64,000 nucleotides of DNA from Myxococcales bacterium. GTDB lineage: Bacteria; Myxococcota_A; Polyangia; Polyangiales; Polyangiaceae. The stretch is from positions 248,001 through 312,000 of the forward strand of contig JADJKB010000002.1 of the NCBI GenBank assembly GCA_016706225.1, read 5' to 3'. The notes under the pieces were generated by a model that saw only the letters and a program-made list of their open reading frames with translations, searched no databases and had not been told where the DNA came from. Of this stretch, positions 49,223-57,494 are shown in pieces. How positions within the stretch are numbered: position 1 is the first letter of the stretch; the number at the start of each line of letters is the position of its first letter. The position numbers were made by a program, and so were the translations under genes.

Positions 49223-50326
49223 GTGGCCTCCGTGACGATTCGCGGCGTGGAGAAGCAGTTCGGGCAGACACGCGTGCTGTCCGGCGTGGACATCGACGTG
49301 GAAGACGGCGGCTTCGCCGTGCTCGTTGGCCCATCGGGTTGTGGCAAGTCCACGCTGCTTCGACTGATCGCCGGGCTCGAAGAGGTGGACCAAGGCAGCA
49401 TTCTTTTTGGCGGTCGCGATGTGACCCGCCTCCCGCCGCGCGAGCGCGACATCGCGATGGTGTTCCAGTCGTACGCGCTCTACCCGCACCTCACCGTGCG
49501 TCAGAACCTGGCGTTCGGGCTCGAGCTCCGCAAGACCCCCAAGGACGAGATCCAGAAGCGCGTCGACGAGGCGGCGGACATGCTTGGGCTCGGGCAGCTG
49601 CTGCAGCGCTTCCCGAGACAGCTCTCTGGCGGGCAACGCCAGCGGGTTGCGATGGGGCGGGCGATCGTGCGGCGCGCGGAGGTCTTTCTGTTCGACGAGC
49701 CGCTGTCGAACCTCGACGCCGCGCTCAGAGCTCAGGTCCGCGTCGAGATCCGAAAGCTCCACGATCGGATCGGTGCAACGAGTGTCTACGTCACTCACGA
49801 TCAGGTCGAAGCCATGACCCTGGCCGACCAGATCTTCGTGCTCAACAAGGGCTGCGTCGAACAGTCGGGTCCGCCGCTCGAGGTGTACGCGCGGCCGGCC
49901 ACGCGTTTCGTGGCGGCGTTCCTGGGCAGTCCCGCCATGAACTTCATCGACGCCGAGCTGCAGAAGAACGGCGAGAAATGGCAGCTCTCCGCCGCGGGCG
50001 TGAGCATCGAGCCGCCACCGAGCGCGCTCGGCGCGGCTCCGCGACCCGGCCCGGTCACCCTCGGAGTGCGCCCCCACGACGTGGCGCAAGTCGAAGCTCT
50101 CGAGGGCGCATCCGTCGGCGAGATCCGCGCGGAGGTCGAGGTGCTCGAGGCGCTGGGCAGCGAGTCGTTTGCGCACTGCAAGGTCGCGGGCGCAGCCTTC
50201 GTCGCGCGCCTGCCCGGGGCTTCGCGGCCGGCGCGCGGCGTCGAGCTCTTGCTGGGCATCGAGGCCGAGCACGTCCACGTTTTCGACGGCGAGACCGGGC
50301 GTGCGCTCTGGAGCCAGGAGAGCTGA
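49223..50326 (+). CDS. malK: CUT1-type sugar ABC transporter ATP-binding protein
   Basis: 367-aa ATPase of the MalK/UgpC type. Walker A GPSGCGKST is at residues 36-44, Q-loop FQSYALYPHL, signature LSGGQRQRVA at 134-143, Walker B VFLFDEP (Asp158, Glu159), D-loop SNLDA and H-loop His192 in VTHDQ. The C-terminal ~130 residues form the TOBE/regulatory domain (VTLGVRPHDV, LLLGIEAEHVHVF). The GTG start is first in an operon with an SDR gene, the malE-malF fusion and malG. The symbol reflects family position; other oligosaccharide substrates are possible. Confidence 0.9.
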   Translation: MASVTIRGVEKQFGQTRVLSGVDIDVEDGGFAVLVGPSGCGKSTLLRLIAGLEEVDQGSILFGGRDVTRLPPRERDIAMVFQSYALYPHLTVRQNLAFGLELRKTPKDEIQKRVDEAADMLGLGQLLQRFPRQLSGGQRQRVAMGRAIVRRAEVFLFDEPLSNLDAALRAQVRVEIRKLHDRIGATSVYVTHDQVEAMTLADQIFVLNKGCVEQSGPPLEVYARPATRFVAAFLGSPAMNFIDAELQKNGEKWQLSAAGVSIEPPPSALGAAPRPGPVTLGVRPHDVAQVEALEGASVGEIRAEVEVLEALGSESFAHCKVAGAAFVARLPGASRPARGVELLLGIEAEHVHVFDGETGRALWSQES

Positions 50327-50329
50327 GGC

Positions 50330-51127
50330 ATGTTTCCGTTTCGCAAGACCACCGCGCTGGTCACCGGCGCATCTTCCGGTATCGGGCTGGAGCTCGCGCG
50401 ACAGCTGGCGGAGCGCGGCGCAAGCCTGGTGCTGACCGCACGCTCGCAGGACAAACTCGAGGCGCTGGCGCAAGAGCTGAGCCAGCAATACTCCGTGAAG
50501 GCGCGCGTGGTCGTGGCGGATCTCGCTCGTCCACGCGGCGCGCTGGAGCTGTGCGCCGACGTCGACGCGCTCGGCATCGACATCGATCACCTGATCAACA
50601 ACGCGGGCTTCGGGGACGCCGGCGCACTGACCCGGGCCGACCCCGAGAAACTCGCCGAGATGGTGCGGCTCAACTGCGAAGCGGTCGTGGTGCTCGCTCG
50701 CCACTTTCTGCCCGGCATGCTGGCTCGCAGGCGCGGGGGTGTGCTGAACGTGGCCTCGACCGCCGCGTTCCAGCCAATGCCCTACATGGCGACCTACGCC
50801 GCGACCAAGGCCTTCGTGCTGAGCTTCTCGGCCGCGCTGGCGAAAGAGGTGGAAGGCCAGGGCGTGCATGTCACCGCGCTCTGCCCGGGACCCGTGCCGA
50901 CCGGATTCCAGGCGGCCGCCGGCATCGAGCCGGGCATGGAGCGCATTGCCGCGCTGAGCGCCAGCGAGACCGCATCCCAGGCGCTTTCCGCGTACGCGGA
51001 CGGCGACGCGGTGTGTGTGCCGGGCGCGGTGAATCGCGCGCAGACCCTGTTCAGCAAGCTGGCGCCGCGAGGGCTCCTCACGAGCGCCGTTGCAGCAGCA
51101 ATGAAGCGCACCGGTCGGGCGAAATGA
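50330..51127 (+). CDS. short-chain dehydrogenase/reductase inside the sugar ABC operon
   Basis: 265-aa classical SDR. NAD(P) motif TGASSGIGLELA, NNAGFGDAGA, catalytic Ser region LNVASTAAFQ, and the Tyr/Lys pair in YAATKAFVL are all present. It starts 3 nt after the malK stop and its stop overlaps the start of the malE-malF fusion (ATGA), so it is firmly built into the transporter operon. SDR enzymes of this DltE-like group act on alcohols, sugars or acyl compounds; a role in processing the imported sugar is possible, but acyl or lipid reduction is as likely. Confidence 0.88.
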   Translation: MFPFRKTTALVTGASSGIGLELARQLAERGASLVLTARSQDKLEALAQELSQQYSVKARVVVADLARPRGALELCADVDALGIDIDHLINNAGFGDAGALTRADPEKLAEMVRLNCEAVVVLARHFLPGMLARRRGGVLNVASTAAFQPMPYMATYAATKAFVLSFSAALAKEVEGQGVHVTALCPGPVPTGFQAAAGIEPGMERIAALSASETASQALSAYADGDAVCVPGAVNRAQTLFSKLAPRGLLTSAVAAAMKRTGRAK

Positions 51128-53286
51128 AGCGCGCGCTACTGTTTGCGCTGTTTGCCTGCGCCTTGCTCGTTGCCCGAAGTGGGCGCGCGGAGGAGCCCCT
51201 CGCCGTCTGGCACGCCTATCGAGGCGACGAGAAGGCCGCGCTCGATCAGGTGCTCGCGGAGTTCGAACGCACGACCGGCATTCACGTCGAGGCGCTGCAA
51301 GTGCCGCACGACGCATACGCCTCGAAGCTGACCGCCGCCGTGCCGCGCGGACACGGCCCGCATCTGTTCATCGACTCCCACGAGCGCATCGGTGATCTCG
51401 AAGAGCGAGGGGTGGTCGCGCCGATCGGGCGGGAGCTGGCGGGGAGCGGACAGTATCCGGCGCGGGCGCTCGAGGCGCTCGCGACGAACGGCGGGCTGCG
51501 GGGGCTGCCCCTCGCGCTCAAGTGCCTCGCGCTGTACGTGAACCCGAAGCTGGTGCCCAACGTTCCGACGACGATCGAGGGCATCGCAGCGCTCCGGGCC
51601 ACGCTCCCCAAAGATGTGGTGCCGCTCGCGTACGAGACGCGGAACATGTACTTTCACGCGGCGTTTCTGCATGCCTTCGGTGGCGCGCAGCTCGCGCCCG
51701 ACGAGAAGTTCGGTTTTGACAGCCCAGCGGGCGTGCGCTCGCTCGAGTTCGTCCAACGTTTGATGCGCGAAGGCGCAGTTCCGGACGAGGCGTCGGGCGC
51801 CGTGGTCGGCGAGCTGTTCAAGACCGGCAAAGCCGCGACGGCCATCAGCGGGCCGTGGTTCGCGAGTGATCTGTCCGGCGGGCTCGAATACCGCGTCGTG
51901 CCACTGCCCCGAGTCGAAGCAGCGGGCGCGCCGCTCGCGCCCTTTCTCACCGTAGAAGCGGCGTCACTCACGCCGCGCGGGCGCACGAACCCGGGAGCGT
52001 TGCGCCTGCTCTCGTTCATCGCAGGCGAGGCGGGCGCGGACATTCGTGCGCGCGTCGGGCGGCAGGTGGTGGCCCGTACGACGTTGCCGCCGAGCGCGCG
52101 GGGAGACGCCTTCCTGGCCGCCTTTGCGGCTCAGGCCGAGCTCTCCGTCCCGATGCCCTCGTCGCCGCGCATGCGTACTACCTGGGAGCCCGCCGAGCGC
52201 GCTCTGAAGAAGACCTTGTCGGGCAGCGTAAGCGCCGAGGCCGCTCTGGCAGAAGCTTCCCGCCGGTTCGACGACGTCGTGCGCCCCCCACCCCCGCGCA
52301 AATCACCCAGCACGCTGCTCGTGCTCCTGGGCCTGGGCCTGTTGTTTGCGGCCTACGGCGTCTTCCAGCGCTCGCGCCAGGTTGAGCTGTGGCCCGAGAT
52401 CCGACGCTCGATGCCGGCTTACAAATGGGTGGCGCACGCGGTGATCGCGACTGGCGCGCTGGTCATCCTGCCCATCGCGGTCGGCGCGGGCACGGCGCTG
52501 TTTGCGGGGCGGCCGGGTGAGATGCACTACGTGGGACTCGCAAACTTCATCGAGATCCTGACCGCGCGGGGCGGACCGCTCTTGTCGAGCGGCTCGTTCT
52601 ACCTGGTGCTCCTGGTCACCGTGTTGTGGACGGTGGCCAACCTCGCGCTGCACGTCGGCATCGGTTTCGCTCTCGGCCTACTTCTGTCGCGCCCGAGCCT
52701 GAGGCTCAAGCCGCTCTACCGAGTGCTCTTGATCTTGCCGTGGGCCGTGCCCTCGTACGTCACTGCCCTGGCGTGGAAGGGCATGTTCAGCCGCCAGTTC
52801 GGCGCGGTCAGCGCGTTGCTCGAGGCAATGGGGGTCGAGCCATTCTCGTGGTGGGCGCGCTTCTCGACCGCGTTCTCTGCGAACCTCGCCACCAACGTCT
52901 GGCTCGGCTTCCCGTTCATGATGGTGGTCACCCTTGGCGCGCTGACCTCGGTGCCGAAGGAAGTGCTCGAGGCGGCCGAAGTGGATGGCGCAACACGCTG
53001 GCAGCGTTTGTGGCGCGTCACCGTGCCGATGGTCGTGCCCACGATGTTGCCGGCGGTCCTCTTGGGCGCGATCTGGACCTTCAACATGTTCAACGTCGTG
53101 TTCCTGGTGTCCGGTGGTGAGCCGGACGGCACGACGGACATCCTCGTGTCCGAGGCCTACCGCTGGGCGTTCACGCGGCAGGCGCAGTACGGCTACGCTG
53201 CGGCCTACGCGGTCCTGATCTTCTTGCTCCTGGCCATCGCGTCGAAGCTGATGTCGGGTGTCGGGGCTCGGAGGGCGGCCACATGA
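51124..53286 (+). CDS. fusion of sugar-binding protein (MalE-like) and permease (MalF-like)
   Basis: 720-aa single chain. The signal peptide MKRALLFALFACALLVARSG leads to a solute-binding domain (about 22-385) like MalE: LAVWHAYRGDEKAALDQVLA, PLALKCLALYVNPKLVPNVP, GPWFASDLSGGLEYRVVPLP and FLTVEAASLTPRGR. Next is a Pro-rich joint (VVRPPPPRK), one helix (about 394-412: LLVLLGLGLLFAAYGVF), a cytoplasmic stretch, then a MalF-like core of about six helices. The coupling helix motif EAAEVDGATRWQRLWRVTVP is around residue 616. The frame is open without break across the joint, so the fusion looks real. MalK and MalG are encoded alongside. Binding domains fused to permeases are known in other ABC families. 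Confidence 0.9.
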   Translation: MKRALLFALFACALLVARSGRAEEPLAVWHAYRGDEKAALDQVLAEFERTTGIHVEALQVPHDAYASKLTAAVPRGHGPHLFIDSHERIGDLEERGVVAPIGRELAGSGQYPARALEALATNGGLRGLPLALKCLALYVNPKLVPNVPTTIEGIAALRATLPKDVVPLAYETRNMYFHAAFLHAFGGAQLAPDEKFGFDSPAGVRSLEFVQRLMREGAVPDEASGAVVGELFKTGKAATAISGPWFASDLSGGLEYRVVPLPRVEAAGAPLAPFLTVEAASLTPRGRTNPGALRLLSFIAGEAGADIRARVGRQVVARTTLPPSARGDAFLAAFAAQAELSVPMPSSPRMRTTWEPAERALKKTLSGSVSAEAALAEASRRFDDVVRPPPPRKSPSTLLVLLGLGLLFAAYGVFQRSRQVELWPEIRRSMPAYKWVAHAVIATGALVILPIAVGAGTALFAGRPGEMHYVGLANFIEILTARGGPLLSSGSFYLVLLVTVLWTVANLALHVGIGFALGLLLSRPSLRLKPLYRVLLILPWAVPSYVTALAWKGMFSRQFGAVSALLEAMGVEPFSWWARFSTAFSANLATNVWLGFPFMMVVTLGALTSVPKEVLEAAEVDGATRWQRLWRVTVPMVVPTMLPAVLLGAIWTFNMFNVVFLVSGGEPDGTTDILVSEAYRWAFTRQAQYGYAAAYAVLIFLLLAIASKLMSGVGARRAAT

Positions 53287-54131
53287 GCACCCCCAGCAGC
53301 GAGCGGCGTGTCAGCGTCGTCGAGAGTGTGGGTTCTCACCTCGCGATCCTGGCCGCGGTGGTGTTTGCGCTGTATCCGGTGCTGTGGGTGGTCTCCACGG
53401 CGTTTTCGGCCGGCAGTGCACCGGAACGCCGGCTGTTGCCCATCCCGCGCCAGCTCACCCTCGAGCACGTGGCGGCCTTCGCCGGTAGTCCACACGTGTT
53501 CTCGCAGGCCGCGAGCTCGCTCATCGTCAGCCTTGCCACGGCGCTGGTCGGCATCGCCATTGCGCTGCCCGCGGCGTACGCGCTCTCGCGCTTCTCTTTT
53601 GCCGGCAAGGAATCGGGAGTGCGCGTGCTGCTGGCCACGCAGATGTTCCCGATGGTGGCGAGCGCGGTGCCGCTCTACATGGTCCTCGAGTACCTGCACT
53701 TGCTCGATACCCGCACCGGGCTGGTGGTCTGTTACGCCACGACCAGCGTGCCTTTTGCGATCTTTCAGCTGCGCGGCGCCTTCGACTCGATCCCGAAGGA
53801 TCTGGAAGAAGCCGCCATGGTCGACGGGGCAACCCGGCTCGGGGCTTTTCTGCGGGTGGTGCTGCCCGCCGCCCGCCCGGCCATCGCCGTCACCGGGTTG
53901 TTCGCCTTCATGAGCGCTTACAACGAGTTCATTCTGGCGGCGACGATCCTGGGACGCGAAGAGGCGTTGACCTTGCCGGTGGTGCTGCAGCGCTACGTGG
54001 GTGAGCACGACGCGGCCTGGGGCACGTTCGCCGCGGGCTCCATTCTGGTGAGCCTGCCCGTGATGTTGTTGTTCTACGTCGTGCAGCGAAACCTGGTGTC
54101 GGGGTTGACCGCCGGTGGCGTGAAGGGTTGA
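53283..54131 (+). CDS. malG: CUT1-type sugar ABC transporter permease (MalG-like)
   Basis: 282-aa inner-membrane permease with about six helices: AILAAVVFALYPVLWVVSTA, SSLIVSLATALVGIAIALPA, GLFAFMSAYNEFILAAT and others. The ABC coupling motif is LEEAAMVDGATRLGAFLRVV. It forms the second half of the membrane channel together with the MalF part of the preceding fusion protein. The ATG overlaps the stop of the fusion gene (ATGA). It is the last gene of the malK operon; the substrate is probably a maltose-type oligosaccharide, inferred from the nearby amylase genes. Confidence 0.9.
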   Translation: MSTPSSERRVSVVESVGSHLAILAAVVFALYPVLWVVSTAFSAGSAPERRLLPIPRQLTLEHVAAFAGSPHVFSQAASSLIVSLATALVGIAIALPAAYALSRFSFAGKESGVRVLLATQMFPMVASAVPLYMVLEYLHLLDTRTGLVVCYATTSVPFAIFQLRGAFDSIPKDLEEAAMVDGATRLGAFLRVVLPAARPAIAVTGLFAFMSAYNEFILAATILGREEALTLPVVLQRYVGEHDAAWGTFAAGSILVSLPVMLLFYVVQRNLVSGLTAGGVKG

Positions 54132-54197
54132 CCACCAGCAGGCCGACGTTCGTCGCTTGACGTCGCATCTCGGCAGGGTTTGACCCGGGAGCGAGAC

Positions 54198-54803
54198 ATG
54201 CATCATATCCCTCAGGACACGGGCTGGATCGAGGTCATCACCGGCTGCATGTTCAGCGGCAAGACCGAGGAGTTGATCCGGCGCCTGAACCGCGCGCGCT
54301 ACGCCAAACAGCGCGTGAAGATCTTCAAACCGCGGATCGACGCGCGCTACGCACCCGACAGCGTCGTGAGCCACTCCAAGCAGGAGCTCACCGCGGTCGC
54401 GATCGATGATGCCAACGAGATGCTCGAACACACCGAGGACGTGGACGTGGTGGGCATCGACGAGGCGCAGTTCTTCGGAGCGCCCGTGGTGGCGGTGGCC
54501 GAGCGGCTCGCCAACGAGGGCAAGAGGGTCGTCGTGGCGGGGCTCGATCAGGACTATCTCGGGCGCCCCTTCGAGCCGATGCCGCACTTGATGGCGGTGG
54601 CCGAGTACGTGACCAAGAACCTCGCGATCTGCATGCGCTGTGGCAACCCCGCGGATCGTTCACAACGTCTGGTGCGGCGTGACGCCACCGTGGTCGTGGG
54701 TGGAACCGAGTCCTACGAAGCGCGCTGTCGGCGTTGTTTCGACCCGACGCTATCGGCGCCATCGCAGACGGAGCTCTTCGACGGTGCACCGAACGAAGCC
54801 TGA
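54198..54803 (+). CDS. tdk: thymidine kinase
   Basis: 201-aa type II thymidine kinase of the deoxynucleotide salvage pathway, making dTMP from thymidine and ATP. P-loop GCMFSGKTEE (Gly16-Thr23), DEAQFF with catalytic Glu89, and the lasso-loop region DQDYLGRPFEPMPHLMAVAE are present. A structural zinc site is formed by Cys145, Cys148, Cys177 and Cys180. ATG 54198 follows GGGAGCGAGAC, a good ribosome site, and is preferred over an upstream TTG. The gene stands alone between the sugar transporter and the FHA cluster. Confidence 0.96.
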   Translation: MHHIPQDTGWIEVITGCMFSGKTEELIRRLNRARYAKQRVKIFKPRIDARYAPDSVVSHSKQELTAVAIDDANEMLEHTEDVDVVGIDEAQFFGAPVVAVAERLANEGKRVVVAGLDQDYLGRPFEPMPHLMAVAEYVTKNLAICMRCGNPADRSQRLVRRDATVVVGGTESYEARCRRCFDPTLSAPSQTELFDGAPNEA

Positions 54804-54811
54804 GCCGCGGG

Positions 54812-55639
54812 TCACTGGCGGCCGCAGACGGTCGTGAGCACCGCTTCGAGCCGCCCGAGCCCGCGCACCTTCTCCAGCGAGCTCGGCATCGCGCGCACGA
54901 TGCTGGTGTAGTCCTGAAGTCTGCGAGCGTCCGCGCCGGTGACGCGCAGCGCGGCCTTTTCCAGGGCGTTCAGCTCGGCGTCGGTGGGCAGAGCCCGGGT
55001 CGCGATCAACAGGTTGACGGCGAAGTTGACCCAGTCGGCGGATGGCAACGCCTGGGCCAGTGACAGCGACAACTTGATCGCGAGCTCGCGCGACAGGTTG
55101 TCGCAAGTGCCGCCGGCGGCCGACGCGAGCACCTCGAGCAGGCGCCCTTTCAGGATGCCCTCCGCGCGCGCCGCATCACCCGTGCCGATGGCTCGCTCCG
55201 CGACACTCCCCAGCAGCTCGAGCGCGTGGGCTTTCGAGGTTGCCGCCGCGGGCCCTGTGGGTGGCGGATTGAGCGAGGTCACCAGGGTCGGGCGCCCTGA
55301 AGGACGCTGGTCCGGGGGCAGGGTGTCGCGGGCTTCGCCGACGGACAGCTCGAGCTCGAAATCGCCAACCAAGATACGATCGCCAACGGCGAGGGGTTGT
55401 CGTCCGCGAGTCACGCGGCGTCCGTTGACGAAGACGCCGTTTGCGCTGCCGAGATCTTCGATGCTGGGGCCACTTGGGTCGATGACGACGCGTGCGTGCA
55501 AGCGCGACACCTTCGGGCCGTCCAGGATCACCTGACAGTGAGCGCTGCGGCCGAGCTCGAATACCCCCGGAGCCAAGGGCAGCCAGCCATGGGGGAGCTT
55601 CAGTCGGTAGGGCGGCGACGCAGGGGTCAACGGCCCCAT
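54812..55639 (-). CDS. FHA-domain protein
   Basis: 275 residues from ATG 55639. The FHA domain (about 20-105) has the phosphothreonine-binding residues: GVFELGRSAHCQVILDGPKV with Gly-Arg, SRLHARVVI with Ser-x2-His, and GSANGVFVNGRRV. The C-terminal ~120 residues form a helical domain with KAHALELLGSVAERAIGTGD and ADWVNFAVNLLIATRALPTD. This is similar to the end of the FHA protein at 56514, so the two are paralogues. It probably reads phosphorylation by the nearby Ser/Thr kinase; the partner is inferred from neighbourhood. Confidence 0.82.
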   Translation of the reverse strand: MGPLTPASPPYRLKLPHGWLPLAPGVFELGRSAHCQVILDGPKVSRLHARVVIDPSGPSIEDLGSANGVFVNGRRVTRGRQPLAVGDRILVGDFELELSVGEARDTLPPDQRPSGRPTLVTSLNPPPTGPAAATSKAHALELLGSVAERAIGTGDAARAEGILKGRLLEVLASAAGGTCDNLSRELAIKLSLSLAQALPSADWVNFAVNLLIATRALPTDAELNALEKAALRVTGADARRLQDYTSIVRAMPSSLEKVRGLGRLEAVLTTVCGRQ

Positions 55640-55697
55640 CCTGCCTTGTGGGTCAGCGCATGAAAACCGCGGAAGCTCCCGGGCCGCTGGCCTTCCC

Positions 55698-56448
55698 TCA
55701 GCAAGGCTTGCAATTGCAGGAATTTCCACAGGTGACGGTGGGCTTGGAGCCGCCGCCGCAGGCGCCGGTGCAGCTGTTCTTTCCACAGGCCACCGTGACT
55801 CCTGCGCATGCGTTGACCTCCGAGCCGCAGCTGACGGAACAAGGCCCGTCCGAGCACTCGAGATGGGCGCCGCCGCAGCCGAGCTTCACGGAGCAGTCGA
55901 GGCTGCATTGGGTACCGGTCGGGCACTTGAAGGTGCCGCTGGCACACGCACCTTGGAAAGTGCACTCGACCTTGCAGGCATATCCCTGCGGGCAAGTGAT
56001 GGTCTTGTTGTTGCACTCGTTCGGGGTGTCGCAAAGGATGCTGCACACTCCGTTGCCGCAGCCGCCGTCGCATATGACAGGACAAGAGCTGCCGGTCGGT
56101 GCCGCCGCAGTTCCGCAGGCAAGGGTGCCGCCGGTTCCGCCTGACGCGCCGGTACCACCGGATGCACCCGTGCCACCGGATGCACCCGTGCCACCGGATG
56201 CGCCCGTGCCACCGGATGCATGCACCCGTGCCACCCGATGCGCCCGTGCCACCCGATGCGCCCGTGCCGGCCTGGCCCGCGGAGCCGCCGCTGCCCGCGC
56301 CGCCGCCGGTCGTCGTGGTGCCGCCGGCCGCACCAATCCCGCCCGATCCGCCGGAGTCCTCGACGCTGGGCGGCGTGTCTGGAAACAGGCTACATGCCAC
56401 CGCCGCGAAGCTCAGACTGAACAACAGCGCGCCGCGCACGAACGCCAC
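55698..56448 (-). CDS. Cys-rich lipoprotein with tandem-repeat linker, frameshifted in the repeat
   Basis: Start GTG 56448; leader MAFVRGALLFSLSFAAVAC. A Gly-rich linker contains ASGGTG repeats of 18 bp each. The C-terminal half (about 115 residues) is rich in Cys: VICDGGCGNGVCSILCDTPN, CTFQGACASGTFKC, CSLDCSVKLGCGG and CKPC. The leader and the Cys-rich part lie in different frames, and the shift happens at TGCATGCA (56217-56224), a 4-bp duplication within the repeat array. Removal of four bases gives one 248-aa protein. Repeat slippage could switch the surface part on and off, or the assembly could be wrong here. Confidence 0.75.
56143..56270. repeat. 18-bp tandem repeats in a coding linker
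   Basis: About seven units of GATGCACCCGTGCCACCG with few changes encode the Gly-rich linker of the lipoprotein gene on the minus strand. One unit has a 4-bp duplication (TGCATGCA, 56217-56224) that breaks the frame. Units right of it show a C for G change. Confidence 0.85.
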
Positions 56449-56513
56449 TATGCCACACGGATGCGGAGCTGGGGTGAGTCGACCCTCCCGCGCTTTGCCC
56501 TTATAGTGACGAA

Positions 56514-57491
56514 GTGCGAAATACGCCGGTCACATGGCCGCGCGCGGAGCTGAACGGAGGTGTTCCGACGAGGGCACGCCGCTTCGCGCTGCTGATCGAG
56601 GGTACCGAAGTTCCACTGTCTCGCGGTGAGCTGCTCTTGGGGCGAAGCCGCAGTTGTCAGGTGATCGTCGATGACATGCTGGTGTCGCGTCACCACGCGC
56701 GACTCCTGGTCTCGAAGGCCACGCTGTTCGTCGAGGATCTGGGCAGCTCCAACGGCGTCATCGTCAACGAGGTTCGCATCGCGGGGCCAACGCCCCTCGG
56801 CGAGGGCGACCGCGTCATCGTCGGGACCCAAGAGTTAGTCGTGCACGCCGTCGACGACGGCGTAGAGACGCTCGAGCCGCCGTCTCCGCCTCGCGCAAAA
56901 CAGGTCACGCCTCGCGCGCAGGTGTCGGTGCAGCTGGCCTCTGTCTCGGTGAAGCGCGTGCAACCCACCCAACCGGAGATTTCCCTTCGACAAGCGCTCG
57001 GAGACGACGCGCGACTGCCTGAAAGTTCGCAGCACCCTGGCCGGGAGGGTGGCGAGGCGACCTTGCGCACCGAAAAGCAGGACGGCCTGCTGACCATGGC
57101 GCGCATGGCGGATCGAATGATGAGCATGGGGCGTCACGACGCGGCCGCGCGGCTGCTTGGCGACCACCTGAAGGGTGTGCTGGCCAAGGCCAAGGAAGGT
57201 CGAAGTGTTCCGAAGGACGTGCTCGAGACCGTCGGGACGTACGGCGTCAAGCTCACGGACGTCACCGGCGATGGGCAGTGGGCAAACGTCGCCATCGAGT
57301 TGCATCTCTTGGCCATTCGTCCGTTGCCGGACAAATCCGTCACCGTGCTCGAAGCTTCGATGGCGCGGGCTCCGGGCATCGATCGCCCGCTCGTTCTTCG
57401 CTACAAAGCAGCGCTGCGCGCCGCCGAGGAGAAATTCTCGAAGGCGGAGCAGGCGCTCTTGGACCGCATCTATATGATCCCGACCAGGTGA
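56514..57491 (+). CDS. FHA-domain protein
   Basis: 325-aa protein starting at GTG 56514. The FHA domain is at about residues 22-115: ELLLGRSRSCQVIVDDMLVS, RHHARLLVSKATLFVEDLGS and SNGVIVNEVRI, with the Gly-Arg, Ser-Arg-His and Asn-Gly residues that bind phosphothreonine. A charged linker leads to a helical domain with RMADRMMSMGRHDAAARLLG and WANVAIELHLLAIRPLPDKS, like the end of the FHA protein at 54812. It lies 3 nt upstream of a Ser/Thr kinase gene and is probably its partner. Confidence 0.85.
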   Translation: MRNTPVTWPRAELNGGVPTRARRFALLIEGTEVPLSRGELLLGRSRSCQVIVDDMLVSRHHARLLVSKATLFVEDLGSSNGVIVNEVRIAGPTPLGEGDRVIVGTQELVVHAVDDGVETLEPPSPPRAKQVTPRAQVSVQLASVSVKRVQPTQPEISLRQALGDDARLPESSQHPGREGGEATLRTEKQDGLLTMARMADRMMSMGRHDAAARLLGDHLKGVLAKAKEGRSVPKDVLETVGTYGVKLTDVTGDGQWANVAIELHLLAIRPLPDKSVTVLEASMARAPGIDRPLVLRYKAALRAAEEKFSKAEQALLDRIYMIPTR

Positions 57492-57494
57492 CGT

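Noticed and set aside
49027..53286. 1419-codon open frame covering malK, the SDR and the malE-malF fusion
   Set aside because: Only the part from 51124 is the gene's own frame. The upstream part runs through malK and the SDR gene in a different register and gives Arg/Gly-rich sequence with no family match.
56143..56270. Short regular repeats considered as a CRISPR array
   Set aside because: Units of 18 bp follow each other without unique spacers and translate as Gly-rich ASGGTG, so they are coding tandem repeats.
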